Assembly: GCA_002286715.1 (NCBI GenBank)
Contig: NSJX01000053.1
Location: 1-64,000, forward strand
Source: Dentipellis sp. KUC8613
Taxonomy: Eukaryota; Basidiomycota; Agaricomycetes; Russulales; Hericiaceae
DNA length: 64,000 bases
Reading direction: 5' to 3'
Made by a program: the position numbers and the translations under genes. A model generated the notes under the pieces. The model had not been told where the DNA came from and did no database searches. It saw only the letters and a list, made by a program, of their open reading frames with translations. This document shows, one piece after another, positions 1 to 11,611 of the stretch (position 1 is its first letter; every line of letters starts with the position of its first letter).

Positions 1-1000
1 CTCTTCATATATGACACTACCATTGACCTATCCTACTACATCCTACTACCCATCACCGTACCCTACCTGCCTATCACTACAACCCCCGGCCGACTCACAA
101 CACACCTTGAACCGCAGACTCGGCCGGGCTCGGCTGCACCACTTAACAGGGGTTTTGACCACTCGGCTCTGTCAGTTATCTTTACCTTTTCTGCTGAAAG
201 GTGTGCCCTCTTCGTCCAAATTCCGAGGTGCATCTAAGAAGTCGACGATATGATCCACAATCTCCTTGATGTGCCAGCATCGATGCATAGTGTTCGCAGA
301 AAATGTCTTGTTGAGAGGCCTAGATGATCAGTGCTTCAGCACCTGTCACGGTAAAGGGCGTACCTTGAGATAGAACGATTTTCTCTGAGCAGAGTCGGAG
401 GCAAGTAGTAGCTGTCTGATCGATACACACCATCCGGTGTGCTCTGTTTATGGTGACCATCCCAGATATAGCACTTGAGAAGCCGAAAGGCGTGAAGCCG
501 CAAGTGTGCTTCCTACTCGAGCTAGCGCAGCTTCAAGCATTGCCCATCTTATCGAAATCCTACATCAGTCCTACATGAGATGGGCTGAGAAAATCACATA
601 ATCGGCTCTGTGTTTTGAGGGCCATGTACCCTGGATGCCAACAATAGGGAAGGCTTGCGATTCGAAAGTATCAGGGCCACCTAAGCAGAAGTCACCGACG
701 AAATAATGAAAGAGCTAGCGCTCGTCGCGGCATCTACCGTCACGGTGCGGAAAGAACTCGCGCCGGGTGCGGGTCTGTCGTCTGCCCAACGTCTGCTATG
801 TGCAATGACAGTCACTATCCCTCCGGCTCCCTCGCTGGTATCAACTTCAAACCCAGAAGCTGTAGCAAAGATGAAGTATCGAAGGTTAGATAGTTCGTAT
901 TTTTTTGAAATCCATGTATAGCTTGTTGCGGAAACCCGTATGTCTAAGCTATGTATGTCGAGGAGCGTCCGAGAAGTATCGTAAACTGTCCGATGATGTA
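1..1000. other. No supportable gene
   Basis: Only short open frames without recognisable domains. The first 60 bases are pyrimidine-rich with a repeated tcctactac-type motif. The right-hand part, up to the LINE stop codon at 1225, may include the 3' untranslated tail of the retroelement. I see no clear poly-A or short-repeat tail marking its end; a T-run near 900-907 (A-run on the element strand) is the only weak candidate. Confidence 0.5.
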
Positions 1001-3985
1001 CGCGCAGCATGAGCCCGAAGGCGTGGTAGACCTGTGTAAGGTGTGTGTTTTGGGATGAGGGATTATGGATGGTCCGGTATGGTGGTCATGAGTGTAAAGT
1101 ATGAATTAGTAAGAGAATGTAGGTAAAGAGGATGAAGATGTTTTCGAGAAAGCCGTGTGTAGGTTCGTCTGTTGTCCGCGATCTTGCTGTCCCGTTGCTC
1201 GTCTTGAAGGCCTTGAGGTGTTCGCTAGATAGCTGGAAAGCGTCCAGTCTCGTGCACGTATTGGAATAAATGTTCGAAGAGGGATGGCTCCGTCAACAGT
1301 GAGGGGATGCATAGCGCACGCCTGCCAATCGTTCGCCCCAAACGACGGCGGCTGTCCCCGTACGCCGGACACGTGAGGAGGAAATGTTGGACTGTCTCAT
1401 CGCGCTGCCCACACGCGGGACAAGTTGGTGATGGTTCGACTCCTATGGTGTGAAGGTGTTTGTTGAGTGGTGCGTGTCCGGATCGTAGGTAGAGGAGGAG
1501 GGAGAGGTGACGGCGGGGGAGGGATGTAGTGGATTTGCGGAAGTCATTCGACGGTGCCCGGCCGTCTATTCTTCGCAGTTTCCGCCCGGCATGCGTCTCT
1601 TCGAACATGGTACGTGACTGGTGCTTCAGTTGCTCTGCGAACATCTGTTTGGCCGTGGACTTGCTGATCGGTAGTCGGCCTCGTAGCGCTTGAGGTAGGT
1701 CTCGTAATCGTGATTGCTCCCCTTCTGGATTTGCTGCCTCCTTCGCTTCCTCGTCGCTCATCTCGTTCCCTCTACACCCCATGTGCCCCGGCACCCATCG
1801 CAGACCAAACTTCAACTCCTCCCTTTCCATCTGAAGATCATCGATGGCTTGATGCACTTTGTCAACGAGGTATGAGCCCGCGGCGCCCTTAGTGTGTGCT
1901 GTGGCTTGAAGGGCGGCTTTGTTGTCGAGCCCGATGGAAACGTCTTGGATTTCGGGGTGTCGGCGGATAAGGTGCGTTCCTAAAATGATTCCTGCTACTT
2001 CGGCCTCAAATACAGTGTGTTCAGTTCGTAAACCTAGGTGTTTTCGTAGAGAATCGATGCGTATACCGTTGTGGAGCAGTACAGCTGCTGCTCCTATCCC
2101 TCCCTTGTAGCCTGATCCATCCGAGTAAATTTGGAATTCATCGCGGTTGTTGTCGTCGTCGCGTTTGGCGATGTCCTTGTTGCGGGCGATTAAGACTGGG
2201 AACTGGCGGCACCAGTGCGGGTCGTGCCGGATTGCGCTGATCTTCTCGTACTTGCTGGGATCAATCTTGTACGCGTGCATGAGTCGATGAAGGGGAGATT
2301 TGCTGGACTTGGCGAAGGTGTCGTTGGCGGCAGCTTGTGCGTGCGCGTGTAAGGGGTAGGTGGCTGGGAGAGTCGCAATGCGGATGGCCTCTGCGTGGCA
2401 CTGCTTGTCCACCAAGAGTGAGAATGGTAGCAGGTCAGCGTGCGCGTCGACGATTTCGTTAGCTGTACTTCGCATAGCCGCCGTGATGTACAGTCCAGCC
2501 ATTCGCTGGATTCGGCCTAACTTGGTGATGACGGTTTTGGATCCTCGCATGCCACTACTCGGAGGGATCAGGAAGATACTTGCACCATATAAGATCTTTG
2601 GAACGACGGCGCTGATGTAGAAGCGTCGCATATGTTTGCCCGCTATGCCTGTTGACGGTTTAGCGACTCGTCGGAATTGTTCGACCCATTTGGTGCCCTT
2701 CTCCAACGCGTGAGCTGCGTGTTCTAAGAACTTCAGGGCCTGGTCGAAATATAATCCTAAGAATTTGTGAAGGTCAGTGGGTTTAATCTCGATGCCGCGC
2801 AGCTCTATGCTGGGTCGAGGCAGAGGCAAGAGTTCAAATGTTTTTGCTGAATACTTCCCTTTCACTGCCTTGCGTGGCGCGTTGCGACGGACGGCAACTT
2901 TCCGTTTCTTGTTTGTGAAGCCCATGAGTGCAAACTTATCCACCGCAAACTCGCACATGTGTGAGTCTGCCCACTCGAATGCGCCTCCCGGTCGCTCCAT
3001 CATGTCTTGTAGTTTGGCGGCGGCCTCTTCCATCGTGTCCGCGACGGCGACGTAGGCTGTATCGTCGACGAATGCGACTCCGTATTCTTCGTTATTTAAC
3101 TGTGGGATGTCTAGTAAGTCTGCATTATAGAATTGGAACCAAATACCCGATGATGGGCATCCCTGATCCGTCCCGCATGGTAGCTCGAATAGGAACGGGT
3201 CCGAGCCGTCGAACGTTAGACACGTTTTGCGTCCTTTGAGCTTGTGGTGTGCCCATCTTGCATACTCAACCGGCACTCCTCTTTTCCGTAGGTCGTGGAC
3301 CAGGCGGTCAGCGTTGATGCTTGGAAAGGCGCCCTTGATGTCGAGGAAGAGAATACATGCCGCGCGTCCTGCGGCTATTGCATCCTTGACTATCTTAGTG
3401 ACGAGGTGCACAGAATCGGTAGCGCTTCTTCCTGCTCGGCATCCGAAGTGGTTCTCTGGGAGGAGTTTGTGGATTTCGGCTTTCTGCATAAGTTCGTCAG
3501 CTATGCACGAGGAAAGGATTTTGCTTATCGTGCGTATTAGTGCGATAGGTCTGTACGCTCCGGATATAGAGTAGTTGCTCTTTCCCGGTTTGCGTAGCAC
3601 AACCGTGGTAGAGTCTTTCCATTCTGGTGGGTAGATGTTGAGCGCAAAGGTCGCCCGATAGAGCGGGCCAAGGTATGGGATCAGTTCGTCGCTGCATTCT
3701 TTGTAGACGGCGTTGGGAATGCCGTCGTCGCCCGCTGCCTTGTAGGGAAGTAGCTTGTTGATGGCTCGTTGTATTTGTGCGTCGGTCACGAGTTCAAATT
3801 TGAACGCTGGCTGGATGGTTCGTATAAGCGCAAGTACAAGTTGCGTCGCAATCACTTGGATTCGATAAACCAACGATCTGAGCTTTTCTACCTTTTTGGC
3901 CCCTCCCGATATCAGCAACTGGCGTACGAGTCGCGGCTATTCACCGCACTGATTACTGAAAATACTGAACTCTATTCATGATGTG
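1000..3985 (-). mobile_element. 5'-truncated non-LTR (LINE) retrotransposon
   Basis: The element is a minus-strand LINE remnant built around one long reverse transcriptase/RNase H frame. The apurinic-type endonuclease and gag-like ORF expected upstream of the RT are missing: the frame closes within about 20 bases above 3918, and nothing endonuclease-like lies between 3985 and the MDR gene promoter. This is the usual result of incomplete target-primed reverse transcription. The outer limits are approximate, because I could not identify target-site duplications or a 3' tail. Confidence 0.75.
1225..3918 (-). pseudogene. LINE reverse transcriptase / RNase H, 5'-truncated
   Basis: The frame is open for 897 codons but has no ATG at its left edge (the first codon is TTG), so it is a fragment of a longer polyprotein. 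From about residue 60 the RT fingers/palm are visible (AAGDDGIPNAVYK, then AYRPIALIRTISKI). FVDD at 283-286 is the catalytic YxDD-type box. An RNase H domain begins near 594: YSDGSG (D600), E640, D665 in GLDNKAA and D722 in SDEEAK make up the DEDD set. A CPACGQRDETVQHF...C zinc-binding tail lies near the C-terminus. The protein would copy element RNA at a nicked target and degrade the template. The frame shows no internal stops, so insertion is probably fairly recent, but the copy cannot move on its own without an endonuclease. Confidence 0.9.
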
Positions 3986-4090
3986 AGTACGAGGCATCTT
4001 GACGCTTGCTAGACGACGCTACTCAACATCGAGCGCTGGAATTATCTTCACCCTTTATTTTCTTTCTCTACGGATTTTCGCGAGTCTAAA

Positions 4091-4116
4091 GCTGACCCAC
4101 AGACATCCGTGATGAC
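4091..4116 (+). promoter_or_regulatory. 26-bp upstream element shared by two MDR genes (copy 1)
   Basis: A stretch starting gctgacccacagacatccgt is repeated exactly at 6210-6235. Copy 1 sits 210 bp before the start codon of the first MDR gene and copy 2 sits 165 bp before that of the second. Surrounding promoter DNA is much less similar. The element is either a conserved regulatory site or the best-preserved piece of the duplicated promoter. I did not find it upstream of the third, inverted paralogue. Confidence 0.6.
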
Positions 4117-4256
4117 GCTCTCACATATCACTTGGTCATCGCGCCAACCGAGAATAGTTCTAGGGAAAGAGCTCGTGAAACGGAATGGGCACGACTGCAC
4201 CTTCTTTCGCAAGGAGCTCGAGTGGGTGCGTATAACGCCGGCAGTGTTCCCCCGAG

Positions 4257-4262
4257 TTATAA
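4257..4262 (+). promoter_or_regulatory. TATA-like box of MDR gene A
   Basis: TTATAA lies 39 bp before the ATG at 4301, at a position comparable with the TATA box of the paralogue at 6296-6302. Confidence 0.4.
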
Positions 4263-4300
4263 GCCCCGTCGCTCAGCACTGATAGACATCTTCAATCGAC

Positions 4301-5609
4301 ATGACTCTCTCACAGCAGAAAGCCCTTCTCATCCCTTCCAAAGGCACTCCATTCACCCTTGGCACGCGCGCCGTCCCCAACCCGGGACCTGGCCAGGTGC
4401 TCATCAAAATCGAATCGGCTGCGATCAATCCCTGCGACTACTACATCGAGCAATACGGTATCCTACTGGATGGATATCCCGGCATTGCGGGAAACGATGG
4501 AGCTGGTACGGTCGAAGCGCTCGGCGAAGGTGTTACTACTTTGCAGAAAGGCGACCGAGTGTCAGTATCACGACAATTCTCTGCCGATGTGTACATGCTG
4601 AACCGGACGTGACTCGGCAGCCTCTTCCAATGCTGGTACACCATCGATCGCGGCACGTTCCAGCAGTACGCCCTCGCAGACGCTCCGCGAGTTGCAAAGG
4701 TCGGTCCGCCGAGACGTTCGTGCAAGAAAAATGCGTGAATTGACTGGATGTTTCCGCTCTACAGATCCCGAAGAATATTTCCTTCGACGAGGCATCTACG
4801 ATCCCTTCATGTGTCATAACTGCTGCCATCGGGCTTTACGCACCAGTGGGCGCGCGTGGCGGCGCCGCTCTGACTCCGCCCTGGGCGCCAGGCGGACTGG
4901 GCAAATACAAGGCGCAGCCTGCGCTCGTGATCGGCGGTTCGAGCTCCGTTGGCCAGTTTGGTTCGTCACTTTCCTTGCCTTCATCCACGCAGACGACCAA
5001 TCTAGCTGCCCCTTAGCCCTCCAATGCCTCAAGCTCTCCGGTTTCAGTCCAATCATCACCACCGCATCCGCGAAGAATACAGAGTACGTCAAAGCTGCAG
5101 GCGCGACGCACATTATCGACTATCACACAACGCCGTATTCGGCGCTCTCCACCGCCGTTGCGGGTATCACGACGCAGCCGGTGCCCGTCATTTACGACGC
5201 GATCTCGAGCGAGGACTCGCAGAAAGCTTCGTGGGCTCTGCTCGCGCCCCACGGAAAGCTCGTCGTCACACTCCAGCCGGTGGTCGGGAAGCCTGGTGAG
5301 GAGGCCGAGGATGGCAAGCGCCTCGTGCATGTATTCGGAAATGTGAACGACCCCGATAATGTGCAATTCGGCAACGAGCTGTTCTCTGCTCTCACGGGGC
5401 TGCTGGAGAGCGGTGCAATCAAGGCGCGTGCTTTCTCATTTCTTGAGTTTTAAGTTCTGGGCATGGATGCTGACAGTTGGCCTACACAGCCGAACAAAGT
5501 GGAGTTAGTCGAGGGAGGTCTGGCAGGTCTTCCGAAGGCGGTAGAAAGAGTTGGTAAGCGAGATGTGAGCGCTGTGAAGTTGGTTGCGCGCCCGCAGCAG
5601 ACGCCTTGA
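4301..5609 (+). CDS. Quinone-oxidoreductase-like MDR family protein (GroES-like / enoyl reductase type), paralogue A
   Basis: Five exons: 4301-4560, 4621-4699, 4765-4960, 5017-5423, 5490-5609, giving 353 residues. The N-terminal GroES-like half contains PNPGPGQVLIKIESAAINP and GNDGAGTVEALGEGV. The Rossmann half has VIGGSSSVGQFA (a GxxSxVG nucleotide loop) followed by KLSGFSPIITTAS, as in NADPH-dependent medium-chain reductases related to ToxD and trans-acting enoyl reductases. The Zn-ligand cysteines of classical ADHs are not evident, so a zinc-independent quinone or enoyl reductase is more likely; the substrate cannot be read. The last intron must use a GC donor (aag|gcgcgt at 5424), since the nearby GT at 5428 breaks the frame. 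Two paralogues with the same exon pattern lie at 6375 and 13655 (reverse). Confidence 0.9.
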
Positions 5610-6209
5610 GAGCATGCGATATGTAAACTCGAGACACCCGATTAGAATGTACAGTATTCGTTGAAGTATGTATCCAAATGTACTCTTTTGTGACCCATCC
5701 CTTTCGTGCTAGCAGGGAAGTACCGTGGCACCTGTCCAGAAATTTTGCATAAAACAACCCATTTAACTGCCTGCTTAACAACGATAGACAAGCCATGGAA
5801 TTTGCTGTATTCCTTGAAGTCTGGGATAAAGTATATACTTGCGTGTTGCCCTCGAGCCCGCACCGCCGAGGGCTGGCCGCATGGTATTTCGGCATTTGCC
5901 GCGCGCAAGGGGGCCATGATGACCAGGCTCGTCTCAGTACCTTCATCTGCTCCGGGGCCCGACAACCTTCCAGAATCTAACGTCTCCCTACTCACACTAT
6001 CTGAGACACTCCGCAATCATAATGATCCTACAGACACTCTAGATCAGATAATCATGACTCGTCCTGCCAGCAAATATAGGGTCTCTCCATAATCGTCAAC
6101 TCGAATAATGAGCGCTTTGGCCACTGCCGCCCGCGTTCGTACCTTGCATGCTAAGCTATCTGCACCGCAAAATCCTTTTTCTGTCTATGTGTGTCCACGA
6201 ACGTCTACA
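5610..6209. other. Intergenic, no gene seen
   Basis: Spacer between MDR genes A and B. Short frames only, none with a recognisable domain. The 3' part is the promoter of gene B. Confidence 0.6.
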
Positions 6210-6235
6210 GCTGACCCACAGACATCCGTGATGAC
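6210..6235 (+). promoter_or_regulatory. 26-bp upstream element shared by two MDR genes (copy 2)
   Basis: Identical to 4091-4116 and located 165 bp before the ATG at 6375. It lies about 60 bp upstream of a good TATA box, which fits an upstream activating position. Confidence 0.6.
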
Positions 6236-6295
6236 GGTTTCATCTGACCGGCGCGATTTTGCCAAGGAAGCATCCGACGCGCACAGCCGATTGAG

Positions 6296-6302
6296 TATAT
6301 AA
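6296..6302 (+). promoter_or_regulatory. TATA box of MDR gene B
   Basis: TATATAA, 73 bp before the start codon, a plausible core promoter distance for a short 5' leader. Confidence 0.6.
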
Positions 6303-6374
6303 GCTGACTGCAAAGGTTCCAATTCCCCAATTCCAAAGCATCCTCAGCCGCCCACTTCCGTCCTTGCCCACCTC

Positions 6375-7673
6375 ATGTCACCCGCACAGCACAAGGCCCT
6401 CATCTCGCCTTCCAAAGGCGCCAAATTCGAAGTCGGCCTCCGCGACACGCCCACCCCTGGGCCAGGTCAAGTACTCGTCAAGGTGCATGCAGCGGCGCTG
6501 AATCCCGTCGATCACTTGATCGAGGATTTCGGAGTCATTGTAGCAGATTTTCCTGCAGTTGCGGGCAGCGACGGCGCAGGCACGATTGAGGCGGTCGCCG
6601 AGGACGTTACGAACTGGAAGAAGGGCGATCGGGTGTTCGTCCATTCTATCTACTTATCTTGCATAGCGTCTTGACTTATCTGCGCATTCTTAGCTTCTTC
6701 CCCGGTGCCTTCTTCTCGGCCGATCGCGGTACCTTCCAGCAGTTCGCGATAGCAGATGCTCTACGGATTGCGAAGGCAAGTCCCTGCCGCGTCGCCCAAC
6801 GTCACGATTCTCATTCGCGAAGTCATTTATAGATCCCAGATAGCCTTTCCTTCGATGAGGCATCGACGATCCCGCTGGGCGTCTCTACTGCTGCTGGAGG
6901 CATGTATCAAGAAGTGCGTTCCAAGTGGCCGGACGGCGCGCAGCTCTTCCCACCTTGGGAGCAGGGCGGCCGGGGCAAGTACCACGACCAGCCCATAGTC
7001 GTGATCGGTGGATCGAGTTCGGTTGGACAATATGGTTAGTTCGTCGCAGAATTGCACGCTCTACCCATCGCTGATCAGATTCTCCTCGCTATAGCTTTGC
7101 AGCTTGCGAAGTTGTCTGGGTTTAATCCTATAATCACCACCGCGTCAAGGTCCAACGACGAGTACTGCAAGAGAGCTGGTGCGACGCATGTCATCGACTA
7201 CCATGTGACACCCTATTCCGCGCTTTACGCCGCTGTCGCCGACATCACTCCCAAGCCTATCAGCTATGTCTACGACGCCATCTCTTTGGACGAGTCGCAA
7301 AAGGCATCGTGGGAGATCCTCAGTCCCGGCGGCACGGTGACGTTTACTTTGCTGCCAAAGGTCGGGAAAGAAGGTGAGGTCGTCGAAGGGAAGCGAGCAG
7401 TGTATGTGCATGCAAACGTGAATGAGAAATCCAACCACAACATTGGAAATGCGCTTTACGCGAATCTTACGCAGTGGATCGAGGAAGGCGTCATTCGCGT
7501 GAGTCTTCCCTTTGTTCTTTTCGGGCGTGTCTTTTGACGAGGTCTTCCGACAGCCGAACAAGGTCGAAGTCGTTGAAGGCGGACTGGGGAATGTGTCGAG
7601 TCATTTGCAGAGACTGAAGAAAGGCCAAGTGAGCGGGCTGAAACTCGTCGTTCACCCGCAGGAGACTCCGTGA
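6375..7673 (+). CDS. Quinone-oxidoreductase-like MDR family protein, paralogue B
   Basis: Exons 6375-6634, 6694-6775, 6833-7034, 7095-7498 and 7554-7673 give 355 residues. The architecture matches paralogue A: N-terminal TPTPGPGQVLVKVHAAALNP, then GSDGAGTIEAVAEDV, then a Rossmann loop VIGGSSSVGQYA, KLSGFNPIITTAS and the C-terminal PNKVEVVEGGL. First exon (260 nt) and last exon (120 nt) equal those of A and C, so intron positions predate the duplications. Intron 2 starts with gcaagt at 6776, a textbook GC donor. The product is expected to be a cytosolic NAD(P)H-dependent reductase acting on an alkene or quinone; specificity is unknown. An Aro8-like aminotransferase is close by, but nothing shows a joint pathway. 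Confidence 0.9.
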
Positions 7674-7853
7674 ATGTCACAATTTTGTACAAGGTAGAAG
7701 TCGACAATGGAATACAACAGTGTACACTATGGATACAACAACGTAGATGGTGAGACAGATAGCAGATACATAGCGGTACAGCAACGAAGAAAGCAATACA
7801 AAGCATCCGCTCGCGCCAAGGAAAGCTCCCAGCCACGACCCCGACCCCGACCT

Positions 7854-8640
7854 CTACCAAGCGTGCACCCTGCGGACGGTGATGACAAGTTTCCCGTCTG
7901 CTTCAACCTTGGCGCGGAGCGTCGACATGTCGACCGTGCGTGGTTCAAACGCGAAGTCCCACTCGAAGTGGCCTTTGTCAGAGTGAGTCAGCCAAAGACT
8001 ATTCAAACAAAGCAGGCAAAGGTACAAAGACACAAAGGAAAGAAGACTCACAGTCCTGCTCAAGATGCCAGGCATCCGCAATGATCCCCAGCCGGTCTCC
8101 CTTCTTCGCTGCGATCGTCACCATCTCCGCGCAGAACGGTTTCCCGCCCGGGCATGGCAGCGGGATCTCGACGACCTGCATCCCGTCGACGTTCCGCGTG
8201 TGCACCGACGGCGCACACGTCCGTGGTGGTGCACGGCGCCGGCGCGCACATGGTGACTCGGGGGGCAAAAGGCCCCGCGATGATCGCGTCGTCGAGCCCA
8301 AGCTTGCCGCGTCGCTGGAGGCTGGTGGAGGGGTACGAGGCGGCGGATCGTCCATGGGCACGATCGTGCCCGAGCCCTGTTTGAGGTGGAGAAGAGGTGG
8401 GCGCGTCGCAGTCTTCCGAGAAGCCATAGTTGGGAAGCTCTCGCTCTCGGTCAGACTGGACGTTGGCGTGCTGAGGGCGGTGGAGGTTGCCGAAGAGGAT
8501 CCCGAGGCGAGTGTCGGCGCCTGAGAAGTTGAGGAGATCGAGGAGAGCATGGCTGGCTGGCCAGCAGACATTATGCGGAGAAAGGAGCGTCGAGGGGCGG
8601 AGGAGGGTGCACGCTGCTTGGTTCTAACAGAGAGGCTCAT
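7854..8640 (-). CDS. Uncharacterised protein, Ser/Thr/Pro-rich with conserved C-terminus
   Basis: Two exons, 8640-8052 and 7972-7854, read 235 residues from the ATG at 8640. The N-terminal two thirds is low-complexity Ser/Thr/Pro/Ala. The C-terminal part (MQVVEIPLPCPGGKPF, GDRLGIIADAWHLEQ, then HFEWDFAFEPRTVD and VEADGKLVITVRRVHAW) looks folded and is the part most likely to be conserved. The intron acceptor is ambiguous; the site after gacaaag keeps frame. A TTATAAA box (8647-8653) lies only 6 bp above this ATG, so the in-frame ATG at 8571 (MSAGQPAMLSS) may be the real start. No function recognised; no signal peptide or membrane segment seen in the shorter form. Confidence 0.55.
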
Positions 8641-8646
8641 GCTGCG

Positions 8647-8653
8647 TTTATAA
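8647..8653 (-). promoter_or_regulatory. TATA box of the 7854-8571/8640 gene
   Basis: TTATAAA on the minus strand. Its closeness to the 8640 ATG and its 76 bp distance to the 8571 ATG favour the downstream start. Confidence 0.4.
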
Positions 8654-9755
8654 GGACCGTTCACTGTGGCCGGCAACACGTGGTTTGTGGATATGAACGA
8701 CTGGTGGCTTGGTGGCCTGCAGGGCCACAACAATGGGATGACGTACCGAGGACAATCGACGGCAGATTTGAGTTTGCGGCAGTGCGAGAGAGCACAGAGA
8801 ATTGGTGTGCCTTCTTCCGACGTGCCTGAGCGGGGAAGACAGTGATAGCATTGAGGTCTCCGCGTGGACATGGCGTTAGGCTGTCGAGTGCACGTATGAG
8901 AGACCCGCTGAGACGCCGGTTTTGCAGAGTCGCCGGGCTGGTAAAGGATCGAAGTGTTGAGCGAACGTGTGGTCCTGGGACAAATGCAGACATAATGAAG
9001 CCAGTGTGAAGAGATTAGAAGTCGACTACAGATTGCTGCCAGAGCGGTGTTGATGTGCAGAGAATAATACAAGTAGCCATGGATTCGAAAGGCGGGATCG
9101 GCTACAGTACAGATGGTTGCGAGTCAGACTGAGTCGATACTGTAACTGTTTACAACTCGAATCTGTTGCTATTAAGACCAGGTCAGTTTGTCGAGCCAAG
9201 ACAGGGAGTTCGTACGCAATTCAGCCTGCAAAGCATGCAAGCTGATAGACAGTTTTGTAGTGAAAACACCATATCGCCTTTGAATGAGCTGACGGGAGGC
9301 GCGCGCTAGTTAGAGGCGCTAACTGTCTGCCGCGGGTAGCATGCCGCGGGCGCCTAAATTGTTGACCCGAAGGTCGTCGGAAAGGCGGACTTGACCTCAT
9401 CGAATACAAGCTCGCCCTGGCTTTATGCAGGTAAAGTCAAGATCCGACCCGCAACGTCTTCCCAACCCGCGTCAGCAGTACAAGTCACGCATCGGCTAAC
9501 GGCTGATTTGAAGGATCGTCGTGAACGTTTGTAGGCACGCCGTCGAATAGGGACAAAATTTACGACAAATTTCGGTTGACAGCCTTGTGTCGGGCACCGT
9601 TTTCCCCATGCCGAGGGTCGGCGGTTTTGGGACGTTTTGACTCCACTTGACTCGGCGAGAACATCTCTTAAGCCCCTGGTACTGTGCTTCGAGGCAATAG
9701 GCTACCTCCATCCATCAGATCCTACCCCGCATCCTCCACACACTTCTCTGTCACA
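8654..9755. other. Intergenic, no gene seen
   Basis: About 1.1 kb between two divergent genes. One minus frame through 8650-9072 is contiguous with the neighbouring coding frame but shows no recognisable domain and is taken as upstream noncoding sequence. I see no repeat or RNA gene. Confidence 0.5.
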
Positions 9756-11611
9756 ATGACCGTAACTGTCAATGGTGCTGAAAAGGTGCGTTTCTTGGAG
9801 TTCTGAGATGGGACGGATCAAGTAACGGAGCTTCCTCGATAAACCACCAGGCCAAGGTGCTGCCGGCGTCCTTTTACGACCGCTTCCTATCCACGGCATG
9901 CAAAGAACGGAAGCCGAGTCCTAGTGAGTCCCGTCTGCACGATCTATCCGATTTTTTCTGAATCACACATTCGTAGTTCGTAGCCTCTTCCCTCTCGAAA
10001 AAGAACCGGGTGTAATCTCGCTGCTTGCAGGCAAGCCCAATAGCGCGACCTTCCCCATCGATTCCATAAAACTGTCCTCCCGCTTGCCCACGGATCCCAC
10101 CAAAGAGATACCCCTCACAATTGAAGGAGAGACTCTCGCCGAAGCCTTGCAATACTCTGCAACCGCAGGCATTCCCTCATTGGTGAAGTGGTTGACCGGG
10201 CTCCAGGAAGCAGAGCACCGTCGGAAACAGGGTGAGGGATGGAGGCTGAGCGTTGCCAGCGGTTCGCAGGATGCTTTCTACAAGGTACGTCCTATAGATG
10301 ACAACACAGGCGCGTCAATTTCATGTCTAGCCTAGGCAACTACGGCCGTGCTGAACCCGGGAGATGTTGTGTTGGTCGAGACGCCTGCCTACGCGTGAGT
10401 CACATTTTTACCAGAGTCCCGGTTTCTGGGCGCTGAGACGTTGTGCAGAGGAGTCATTCCTGTGTATTCGTCGCTTCACGTTGAGATGATTGGTATGCAT
10501 ATTTTGTATCCGCGAGGTAAACTAGGCTCATGGTGTGCACAGAGGTTCCCACGGATGAGAAAGGCATCCGTTCCGATGTTCTGCGTTCGATCCTGGAAAA
10601 CTGGCCCGCATCAAAGCCGAAGCCCAAGACCCTATATACTGTACCGGTACGCTGATCTGACCTGCATCTATTGGCTTGTGACTGATGATTTAATTTTCTT
10701 AGTATGGCTCTAACCCCACGGGCTACACCGCAACAGTTGAGCGCCGTTTAGAAGTTCTGGAACTGTCGCGCCAGCATGATTTCCTCATCTTCGAAGGTGC
10801 GATTTCATCTGTCCTTGTGCATCGTCATCATGCTCATGTCGTCTACGCAGATGATCCTTACTACTACCTCTACTATGGCAAGGCTGCGCGCCCTCCATCT
10901 TACTTCTCCCTCGAAGCCCAGACAGGCGAGATCGGCCGTGTTCTCCGGTTCGACAGTCTGTCCAAAATTCTTTCAGCCGGTATTCGTATCGGTTTCACGA
11001 CGGGCCCCACCCGTCTGCTGAATGCCATGGACGACCATGTATGCTGTCTTCGATCCACTCTACCTTCGCAGTGCTGAAGGGCGGCCCTTTCACCCAGACG
11101 GCGCAAGCCAACCTGCAGGTGTCTTCCCTTACGCAGGCGATCACGTTCTCCGTTCTCAACGCATGGGGATACGACAACTTTATCATCCACACACAAAACA
11201 CGTCGCAGTTCTACCGCCAGAAACGCGACATCTTCGCTGCCGCCATGCGCAAGCATTTGGACGGGCTGGCGGAGTGGAACATTCCCGAAGCCGGCATGTT
11301 CTTCTGGTTCGTGAACTTCTATTTGTTTATGTAGCGGAAACTTAGCTTACGGTGGTGGCGATGATAGGTTCAAGCTGCTCCTTCATGAGGACCCGAACGA
11401 AGTGATCGACTCAGACGCCGTCATTCGGGGAAATGCATTCAAGGGCGGCGTGCTCGCTCTCCCAGGCAACGTCTTCCTCCCAAGCGGTGCGGCAACTGGC
11501 TTCGTGCGGGCATCGTTCAGCTTGCTTGGCGAAGACGAGGTGGACGAGGCGTTGCGTCGCCTGCGTGTTGTGCTGTTGAAGGAAAGGGAAGGGGCGGCGA
11601 AAGCCAACTGA
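9756..11611 (+). CDS. Aro8-like class I/II PLP-dependent aminotransferase
   Basis: Ten exons (9756-9785, 9851-9923, 9977-10284, 10336-10394, 10449-10492, 10543-10646, 10703-10796, 10851-11038, 11098-11306, 11368-11611) give 450 residues. Fold-type I landmarks appear in order: LPLEKEP-like entry and ISLLAGKPN, VASGSQDAFYKATTAVLNPGD, VPYGSNPTGYTATVERR, DDPYYYLYYG (cofactor Asp and Tyr), SLSKILSAGIRIGF with K276 as the Schiff-base lysine and the phosphate-contacting Arg, and EAGMFFWFKL near the substrate-binding C-terminal domain. The closest known group is the fungal aromatic amino acid / kynurenine / 2-aminoadipate aminotransferases. Cytosolic; no targeting peptide. The short exons make single-frame views misleading. 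Confidence 0.93.

Noticed and set aside
681..1010. 109-codon minus-strand frame next to the LINE
   Set aside because: No recognisable domain; probably element 3' flank or chance.
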